From Macrotis lagotis (Eukaryota; Chordata; Mammalia; Peramelemorphia; Peramelidae), in NCBI RefSeq assembly GCF_037893015.1, contig NC_133658.1, positions 880,803,043-880,867,042 of the forward strand: DNA of 64,000 nucleotides. Direction: 5' to 3'. Position 1 is the first letter of the stretch; every line of letters begins with the position of its first letter. This document shows, one piece after another, positions 56,836 to 64,000 of this stretch. The position numbers were made by a program, and so were the translations under genes. Under the pieces are notes generated by a model. It did not search any database, was not told the origin of the DNA, and saw only the letters and a program-made list of their open reading frames with translations.

Positions 56836-57644
56836 AAGTGCTATAAAAATGTTTGAAAAGGCTCCCCTTTTCATTTCCACATTTATAGTTATTTTCACTT
56901 GCAAATGATTTCCCAACCCTACTCCCACAAATAACCCTCTTTGGGTTTATTTAATTGCTATATTTGGAAAATTATAATTTGACCCAGAGTAATGATTCAC
57001 ACTTGGGTACTAACAAATGGTGTCAGTGGGATTCTACTTCACCATCAGATTTAAATAGATCAAAATCCTGGGTGTAGGGAAAGGTCAGCCAAGATTGAAA
57101 ATGTTTTTCAAGGATGATCATCACCACTTCAAAGATTACAAATTTGGAGCTTAGACTTTACAGATCCCTCTTCCTTTGGTAGATGAGGAAAGTGAACCCC
57201 AGAGAGGAGAAGTGATTTAACAGATGGGGAAACTGAGACCAGATGAGAAGGGAAGTAGTTTCTAAATTTCACAAGTAACAAATGAGTCAAAAATCCATAA
57301 ATGAGATAAATGAGAGTTGACTATATTTTTTTCTTTTTAATTCTATTTAATCCTGTTCATTTTAATCCACAAAAACAGAATCTGGGACTCAACTGGAGGA
57401 GCCTCTCACCTGAGTTCATGGAGCCAACTCTGGTTCCCTGGTCACACTTGGACCTTTGTGAATTTGAAGCCTGGTGTGAGTTGTTTTCCATTCCCTTTGC
57501 CTCCTGGAATTCCTTGGCTTCTCCAGAGCTTAGCATACTGTCCAAGGAGTTGCTGCTGGAAGTGGATTCTGACTCTAGCAGGTTTTGCTGCTCTGTTCCT
57601 GTGTGACCCAAGAAATTCTGGGACTTCTCAGGTGCTGAGAGAGG
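54998..57644 (-). CDS. TNFRSF1B: TNFRSF1B (TNF receptor 2), last two exons, cytoplasmic tail
   Basis: C-terminal part of TNFR2, the receptor for membrane-bound TNF on lymphocytes, myeloid and endothelial cells. Two exons give 165 residues plus stop, all from the cytoplasmic side of the membrane. Known of the family: TNFR2 has four cysteine-rich domains, one membrane helix and a tail without a death domain that recruits TRAF2 and cIAPs to drive NF-kB. Seen here: a Ser-rich stretch ([10 protein letters not shown]), the block [13 protein letters not shown]...[10 protein letters not shown], the TRAF2 motif SQEE after DVPF, and the terminal [17 protein letters not shown]. All four have clear counterparts in the human protein, in the same order. 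The extracellular and membrane exons were not found up to the right edge. Tandem order with VPS13D agrees with human 1p36. The ORF looks intact. Confidence 0.94.
56216..56259 (+). repeat. (GT)n microsatellite
   Basis: About 21 units with one ttt interruption. Confidence 0.95.
56698..56757 (+). repeat. (TATC)n tetranucleotide microsatellite
   Basis: About 14 units, one ccatc variant near the start. Confidence 0.95.
56785..56836 (+). repeat. (AT)n tract with tatac variants
   Basis: Alternating A and T, likely to be a length-variable site. Confidence 0.85.
57410..57644 (-). CDS. TNFRSF1B: TNFRSF1B exon 9 (penultimate exon)
   Basis: 235 bases, phase 0 start, phase 1 end. Acceptor TTTCTATGTTCAG|CCT, donor TCAG|GTGAGA. 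Starts [20 protein letters not shown], where human has PHLPADKARGTQGPEQQ, then a Ser-rich and acidic stretch. The acceptor was chosen by phase and by the P...EQQ alignment; a second AG eight bases further in would break the frame match. Confidence 0.9.
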
Positions 57645-58960
57645 CTGAACATAGAAACAATAGCATGCGGCATGAGCAGATGGGGAGATTTAGTAGAATC
57701 GTTGAATGTCTGAGTTTTAGAACCCTAGAATATCAGGACTGGGAAGATCCTTAGGTTGGAGAATGTCAGATCTGTAAGCAAGGGTTTGCTGATAAAAATT
57801 TAACAACCAACTTTCTGAGGGAAAAAGAAGCCACACTTTTAAATTTAATCTACATTCACTTTTTTTGAATCTTATCCAGAGGAGTCAGTCTCCCAAGCTG
57901 CAAGAACCAGATTAAAGTTTAATTGGGAAATGCTTAAAAAAAATAAAATACAACATAGATAAGATTAATGTGTATTTTTCCAAGTCAACATATCTCTGGA
58001 AGGGATCTGTTTCTCTTTGAGTTTGACATTCTAATCTAGACAATCAGTAAGATCAAGACTGATTTGTAGCATTTGAGGATTTTGGAAGTATAAATGTGCA
58101 CACTGCAAATCTAGCAATTGCCTCTCCCAGCTGACTCTAGCACTCCATTGTTGGTTAGGGATCTTAGAAGAAAAACTGGTTAAATAAGGGCCCTTGAACA
58201 GAGAATGTCAGAGCTGGGAGGGCCCTTAGAACACAGAATGTCCACATATGGAAGAACCCATGGAACATTATGAAAGGTCCATAGAGACCATCCAGGCCCT
58301 TTAACAGTCTTGTAAAAACCTATGTAACTCTTTTCAGAGTCACATTTATTGTTAACATTCATTATTAAAGGAAAGGCTATTTTTCAGTTAAAGGTTAGTG
58401 AAAAATAAAAATATCAGTTTTTCTCATTTAAGTTCACAGACTTCCTGAATCCATCTCAAGTTAAAACTGTTGATTTGGGCCAGGTTCTTCATTTTAACAA
58501 AGAAAGGAAATGGAGATCCAATAGGAGGAAGTAACCTATTTGTCCAAGATCTTCCAATGAGGGAGTCAGTGGAAGAATCTGGTCTGGAGTCTCCTTCACC
58601 TGCTTCACTTGGCTCTCATTTCAATGCCCTTTCCACTTGACTATTTGCACATTTTACTTTCCCCACAGGGGACCAGTCATAGGGTTGGGGAACTTGGTCA
58701 ATTTTTTTCCTGACTTGACTTTCTGGGAGGCAGTTCCTCTGTGGCTCAGTTGCTTTTTTGTTAAATGGGTATACGAATAGCACCTACTTCTCAGAATTAT
58801 TGTGAAAATCAAAGGAGATCATGTTTGTAAAGTCACACAGTGGGTGCTTCATAAATGTGCAGCTAGGTGTGAGTCAAAGTATTAGTTTAGGTGGCATAAA
58901 ACTACCAGACCTGGAGTCAGGAGGACCTGAGTTGAAATCCAAGCTCAAAAACTTACTATC
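57645..58960. other. Probable TNFRSF1B intron 8, unassigned
   Basis: 58735-58865 is an old CORE-SINE part. I looked for the exon with the membrane helix on the minus strand and found none. Confidence 0.45.
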
Positions 58961-58964
58961 TATA

Positions 58965-59200
58965 TGAACCTTGTTTATGCATTCCCTAATTGATGGGCAT
59001 CCCCTCAAATCCCAATTTTTTTCCACCACAAAAAAGAACTGATATAAATATTTTTGTCCAAATGGGTCTTTTTCCTCTTTCTCTGATCTCCTTGTGTATA
59101 GTCATGATAGTGGTCTTTCTGACTCAAGAGTTTTATGAGTTTTTATATATAATTCCAAACTGCTTTCTAGAATAGCTGGTCCAATTCAAAGTTCCTCTGA
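58965..59200 (-). mobile_element. L1 fragment, reverse
   Basis: Plus-strand text cctaattgatgggcatcccc and attccaaactgctttctaga is the reverse of L1. Confidence 0.65.
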
Positions 59201-59467
59201 CAAGGTTTTTCCTGATACTTCTTCCATTTGAATTAGATGATCTTCCCAGAATTATATCTTCTAAGTCCCCTCCCAGCTCTAACATTCTGTGCTCTAAGGC
59301 CTCTCTCTGCTCTGATGTTCTCTTTTCTAAGGACCCAACTAAATATGACATTCTGACCTAAAATCCATAATTAATTGAAGCTAGGAATGAGTAGGTAACA
59401 AAATAGGTTGGTTTGTTTTCTTTCTATGTTGGGAGAAAAAGGAGGCCCAATGAATAAAGAATATAAG

Positions 59468-59635
59468 GGGCAGCTAGGTGGCGCAGTGGATAGAGCACGG
59501 GCCCTGGAATCAGGAGTACCTGAGTTCAAACCTGGCCTCAGACACTTAATAATTGCCTAGCTGTGTGGCCTTGGGCAAGCCACTTAACCCCATTGCCTTG
59601 CAAAAATTAGAAAAAAAAGAAAAAAGAAGATAAAA
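59468..59635 (+). mobile_element. SINE (WSINE1-like), full length
   Basis: Perfect 12-base duplication aaagaatataag (59456-59467, 59636-59647). Confidence 0.92.
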
Positions 59636-59647
59636 AAAGAATATAAG

Positions 59648-61280
59648 CTTAATTAATACAACTCAACATAGTGACACATTGAACTAAGGAGCTGACATGA
59701 ACTTCAGTTCTATTAAGGTAGATGCCAAAAGTCTTCTATACCTGCCCAATCAGAATACCATTGGGTCATTGAATTCAGTCTAGGACTCTCTGAATTTTAG
59801 GAAGGATAAACTGGATTGTGTCCAGAAATGGGGGATGGGAGAGAGCAGGAAAACACCCCATATAAAGTTCAGCAGAAAAAAAAAAATCTGACTAGGTGTG
59901 ACCTGGAAGCGAAAAAATTTATATAGGTCATGATAACTGTCCTCAAAGGTTGTCATGAAGAAGAAGCAATACATTTGTTCAATGGGCAAAAGTTACAAAA
60001 ATCTAATTTAGATTTTGTGCAATTATTTGATTTTTCCACATGCAGGGAGAGCTGCATTCAAATATGGGGGAGGGTCCTCTCATTGGAGGTCTTCAAGCCT
60101 TCTGGAGCAAATTCTGGTCAGGAATGTTCTAGGAGGGATTCTAGTTCAATTCCAATTTGGATCGGCCAATAAAGCCCCTTCCATTGGTAAGATGTGTAAA
60201 ATGGTAAGAGATGCTGTGAGAAGGGGAATCCTGGGACAATTCAGGCAGGGAAACTCCCTCTCCTTGTTAGGATCCACTTCCTTTTTTCCACTGGGTCCCT
60301 TGCATAGGTCCCAGACCATGCTTCCCTGCTGGCTGAGTCACTGAGCTTTACCATCCAAATGTCACTTCATCAAAATCACCTGACTTGGTGATTGTTTTAA
60401 TGAAGTTGAGAATTGAAAGGTCAAATTCACCAATCTAACCTTCTAACAAACCTCCCTCAAACTTCCCCCACCCAAATTAGCAATTACAGAAAGAACCGAT
60501 ATTTATATCTGGTATCCTCCAAATTTCAGTTCCCTTGAACTGAAGCTCTTGGAGGGTAGACTTGGAGGGCAAGTCCTGTGTTCTAAGAGCCTAATAATAG
60601 CATCCCATTCAACCTCTCAGAGTCCCTAAATGATCTAGTGACCCAGGAGCATATCAGTTCAACAGCTCCTCACCCTGAGGTCAGAGAAATCCAAAGAGGG
60701 AGACATAGATCAAAATATTGGGTTTAGGAATCCAAACCCATACCACACACTTGATGGGCTTAGACACAAGAAAACAACTATCCTTTCACAATTCCTCTGA
60801 GAGACTCTGGGTAGTTCTGTATGAAGAAAGTCTAAACATTAGCAACACCAAGCACATATAACTTTATTGTGCATGGAAGTGTCTCAAGGCATTGGTTAAG
60901 GAACAGGGGCCCAGTTCAGCCCAGTCCAGCCCTGTGCAGTCCAAATTGTACAACTTTGTGGTCCTTTATTAGTATGATGGATCTCAGAGTGTACCCTTTC
61001 TCCATGGCTGGAGATCTCAACCTAGCCACATTATCTTCTGTTTTTACTTTTTTCAGTTACATCCAACTCTTCATGACCCTATATTGAATTTTCTTGGCAA
61101 ATTTACTAGAGTGAATGGCCATTTCCTTTTCCAATTCATTTTCCAAATGGAGAAACTAAGCAAACAGGGTAAAGTGACTTGCCTATCATCACACAGCTAG
61201 TTGAAGTGTCTAAGAACTAGATTCGAACTCAGGCTTCCTGATTCTAGGCCTCAAACTCTATTCACAGAATCATTCCCTAT
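59648..61280. other. Unassigned, probable TNFRSF1B intron
   Basis: 61050-61250 resembles a reverse CORE-SINE (cacacagctagttgaagtgt). No exon or conserved motif was recognised. Confidence 0.4.
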
Positions 61281-61282
61281 TG

Positions 61283-61430
61283 GGGCAGCTAGGTGGTGTA
61301 GTAGATAGAGCGCCAGCCCTGGCGTCAGGAGGACCTGAGTTCAAATCCAGACTTAGATAACTAATAATGTCCTGGTTGGCCCTGATTTGGGGCAAGTCAC
61401 TTAACCCCATTGCCTTAAATAAATTTTAAA
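61283..61430 (+). mobile_element. SINE, slightly diverged
   Basis: Complete copy ending ccttaaataaattttaaaa, like the inner SINE at 17.5 kb. Confidence 0.85.
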
Positions 61431-61439
61431 AAATTATTA

Positions 61440-61924
61440 AATGTCCCCTATCTATATATCATCTCATAAATCTTCTTCAGGGTCTCTTACTTCCAGATTT
61501 TATGGATTTCAAAAGAGTTCAAAAGTAATTCCTTGGTTTTCCCTCACTCAGCAAATGATGTTCTTTTCTGATTCTACCTCTCTGAGGTCATCTTTAAGGA
61601 TTTATTCACCCCAGTCCTGAGCCTCTTTATTCACTGTCCCTCAAATGAAACAAAATGAAAAGAAAATGAATTTTTTTTAGTGGTCCATCATTTAAAGTCT
61701 TAGATTATCACTGGCAGAATTCTATGATTAAAAAGAGGGATCTTTGTTTTTCTGATTTTACTCTTTCTGCAGTATTTGACACCATTAACCACTCTCTCCT
61801 CCAGAGAATATTCTCCTGTATTTTTCTTAATATTTCTCCCCCTTGGTTCTTCTCCTACCTGTCTGACCAATTCTTCTCATCTAGTTGAATCTTCAGCTAT
61901 GTCACATCTCCTAATTGTGGGGAT
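61440..61924. other. Unassigned
   Basis: Pyrimidine-rich intronic or intergenic DNA. No feature seen. Confidence 0.4.
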
Positions 61925-62260
61925 CTATTAAGTGTTGCAGTAAATAGAGCACTAGGCCTGAAGTCAAGAAGGTCTGAGTTCAAATCCAGCTTTAGCCACT
62001 AACTGTATGATCCTGGACAAATTACTTAATTTTTTTTTTTTTTAGTTTTTGCAAGGCAATGAGGCCAGATCTGAACTCAGGTACTCCTGACTCCAGGTCC
62101 AGTGCTCTATCCACTGCACCACCTAGCTTCCCCCAAGTTACTTAATTTCTATTTGTCTCAGTGTCCCCGACTGTAAAATAGAAATAAAATAATGACACCT
62201 ACCTCCCAGAGTTGTTGTAAGCATCAAAAGTTATAAGCAGCAAAAATAATAGTGGCAGAC
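61925..62260 (+). mobile_element. Old CORE-SINE split by a reverse SINE
   Basis: Outer element: agtaaatagagcactaggcc ... gatcctggacaaattacttaattt, resuming aagttacttaatttctattt. The inner reverse SINE fills about 62030-62134. The repeated ttacttaattt is the target duplication. Confidence 0.8.
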
Positions 62261-62334
62261 TTATTAGCTATTATTGTTGTTCTAACCTGTGTCTGCTTCT
62301 CTTTTCTATTTAAACAGTCTCAGTGACTGCATCA

Positions 62335-62466
62335 GCTAATGGGGTTAGGTGACTTGCCCAAGGCCACACAGCTAGGTCATTATTAAGTATCTGAGGCTGG
62401 ATTTGAACTCGGGTACTCCTGACTCCAGGGCCAGTGTTCTATCCACTGTGCCACCTAGCTGCCCCT
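62335..62466 (-). mobile_element. SINE, reverse, lacking its tail
   Basis: gacttgcccaaggccacaca ... ccacctagctgcccc. Confidence 0.85.
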
Positions 62467-62499
62467 CAACTGTCATTTCTAATCAGATTTTTAGATCTA

Positions 62500-62950
62500 T
62501 ATAACTAAATCCTATCCTATCACCAACTGATCAATGGACATCTTCAATTGAATGTATCATATGCATTTTAAACTCAATACATCCAGCACAAAATTCATTA
62601 TCTTTTCCCCCAAACTTAACCCTTTCCCAAATATGCTTGTTTTTGTTAAAGGCATTACCAACTTCCTGGTCATCCAAATTCACATTCTTGGTGTAATCCT
62701 TTGCATCTTACTCTTCTTACGCATTCCACAGATCCAATCAGTTGCTCAGTCTTGTTCCTTCTATTACCACAACATGTCTTATATAATCGCCTTCTCTCTA
62801 TTCACATAGCCACTAGCTGAAGCTCTCATTGCCTCTCTCCTACACTATTGCATTGCTCTCCTAACTGATCGCTCCAACAACAATCTCTCTTCACTCCAAT
62901 CCATTCTCTATATGGTCACCACAGTGATTTTCTTAAATTCAGGTCTAAAG
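62500..62950 (+). mobile_element. L2 internal fragment
   Basis: gacatcttcaattgaatgta, cagcacaaaattcattatct and ccaactgatcgctccaac-like text follow the L2 order, opposite in strand to the copy at 26-28 kb. Confidence 0.5.
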
Positions 62951-63141
62951 AAATGAGAAAATGATCTCTCCTTTTGCAAAAAAGGGGGACTATGGGAAGA
63001 GACTCTGGATATGGAGCCTTTACTTTCAGACTCAGTTGATGCATTTTTTAATTTAACTCAACTGCTTCCCCCCCTTTTTTAAATTCTTTGTTGTAAGGAA
63101 TACTTTATGAGAAAGGGACAAGGAGAGATACTGCAATATAC

Positions 63142-63144
<3 letters not shown>

Positions 63145-63173
<29 letters not shown>
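63145..63173 (+). repeat. (TG)n microsatellite
   Basis: About 14 units, followed by tatgtatatata. Confidence 0.95.
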
Positions 63174-63177
<4 letters not shown>

Positions 63178-63648
63178 ATATATATTTGTGAAAGCTCTGT
63201 ACAATAGAGTTTCATGGTATCATGTACATTCCCCCTTTTTAGACTTCATATTTTAATTCATGCTTTTGTTTGCTGATGCCCATAACAATAAAAAGATGTT
63301 TTTAATTGTGTTATCAATAATTAATTTTTTAAAAGTCTGACCAGAAAAGAAAGTAGAGCCGGTCATTTATGGGGGATATGAGAAAATACATGGATAATCC
63401 AAATTCTACTTTGGAAAATTTGGGAAAAAATACAAAGGATTGAATAGGTATGGAGGATTGGTCAGCACTATGCACCAGTGGGAGGAGTACAGAAGTCACA
63501 GAGGTCACTTCCAAGGCTCTATGCAAGTGACATTTTAAGGAAAAAGACACTCAACATAAACATTTTTCTTTGGTGAAAGAATGCTCTATCTCACTCCTTG
63601 CTCAGTGGGGTTAAAGAATTGAGAAGTTAGCCATAAGCTTTCTGTAGC

Positions 63649-63663
63649 CCACTAGAGGGCGAT
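63649..63663 (+). promoter_or_regulatory. CTCF-like motif
   Basis: CCACTAGAGGGCGAT fits CCASYAGRKGGCRSY at 14 of 15 positions. Confidence 0.45.
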
Positions 63664-64000
63664 AGACAATAGCTTCAGACAGTAAGAGGAAGGACCTATC
63701 AGAGAGAGATTGACAAATGGGAAAAACTAGTCTATTTCACCGGTATAAATATTGAAATATTTGAAAATAGTGAAAAATTTATTGAATATTGAAAATATTG
63801 AAAATTTATTTCTATATCTCAGATTTCAATTTTCAAAATTTTCAATATTTCAAAAGAATAGTGGAAAGTGTCCTGGACTAGGAGTTAGGAATTCTTTTTT
63901 CTTGATCTTCTACCTTGATAATAACTAGCATTTATGGAACACATAATATACCAAGTACTTTATAAGTATTATTTTCATTTTTATCTTCACAACAATTCTG
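63664..64000. other. Right edge, unassigned
   Basis: 63740-63850 has recurring tattgaaa words; 63915-64000 looks like the start of a reverse MIR. Confidence 0.4.

Larger units (their letters stand above)
55258..57409. other. TNFRSF1B last intron, repeats and microsatellites
   Basis: 56080-56190 and 56255-56480 are old CORE-SINE parts (aactggagaaggagatggca; tcaaatgagctagagaagga). Microsatellites at 56216-56836 are listed separately. 57170-57250 is a MIR trace. Confidence 0.5.

Noticed and set aside
570..62466. tRNA-like A and B box words in the SINEs as possible tRNA genes
   Set aside because: No cloverleaf or intact anticodon arm; all copies carry the SINE body and A-rich tail.
1..64000. 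Endogenous retrovirus or DNA transposon with long terminal or inverted repeats
   Set aside because: I saw no paired LTRs, primer-binding site, gag/pol-like frames or transposase; the repeats are LINE and SINE types.

Overview
The window is nuclear DNA of a marsupial mammal, most likely an Australasian (australidelphian) one. It has split genes with GT-AG introns, a CpG-island promoter, L2, MIR and L1 remnants, and about two dozen copies of a tRNA-derived SINE whose text (start ggggcagctaggtggcgcag, inner part gtggccttgggcaagccact, A-rich tail) I read as the marsupial WSINE1-type family. That SINE, together with half-L1 (HAL1-type) elements, points to a marsupial; the species is inference. No bacterial, viral, CRISPR or plasmid-like content is seen.

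Two protein-coding genes are present, both on the minus strand. VPS13D starts in the CpG island near 36.4 kb and runs left off the window. I could place a non-coding exon 1, the start codon (32963-32965) and 17 consecutive coding exons (called exons 2-18) ending at 2549. They join without a frame break into the first 745 residues of a protein of roughly 4,400: the chorein N-terminal domain and the beginning of the lipid-transfer groove. TNFRSF1B (TNF receptor 2) lies to its right; only its last two exons (57410-57644 and 54998-55257) are visible, coding for the cytoplasmic tail with its TRAF2-binding motif. The order TNFRSF1B then VPS13D in the same direction is the one known from human chromosome 1p36, which supports both calls.

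Layout: 1-2.5 kb, VPS13D intron with a HAL1 copy split by a SINE; 2.5-18.4 kb, exons 18 to 4 in fairly repeat-poor introns; 18.4-23.4 kb, intron 3 with an L1 end and a nearly complete HAL1 that took up three SINEs; 23.4 kb exon 3; 23.5-32.9 kb, the long intron 2 with an L2 copy holding a SINE within a SINE; 32.9 kb exon 2 with the start codon; 33.0-36.3 kb, intron 1 ending in a 56-bp minisatellite; 36.3-37.3 kb, CpG-island promoter with GC-rich tandem repeats; 37.3-52.4 kb, intergenic DNA made almost wholly of L2, MIR, L1, HAL1 and SINE copies; 52.4-57.6 kb, 3' part of TNFRSF1B; 57.6-64 kb, repeats and unassigned sequence, probably TNFRSF1B intron.

The two genes are not known to work in one pathway. 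VPS13D moves lipids at organelle contacts and is needed for mitochondrial shape and clearance; TNFRSF1B is a membrane receptor for TNF on immune cells. I found no sign of an undescribed gene system. The more unusual signals are the tandem-repeat architecture around the VPS13D promoter and the well-preserved nested retroposon insertions with intact target-site duplications.
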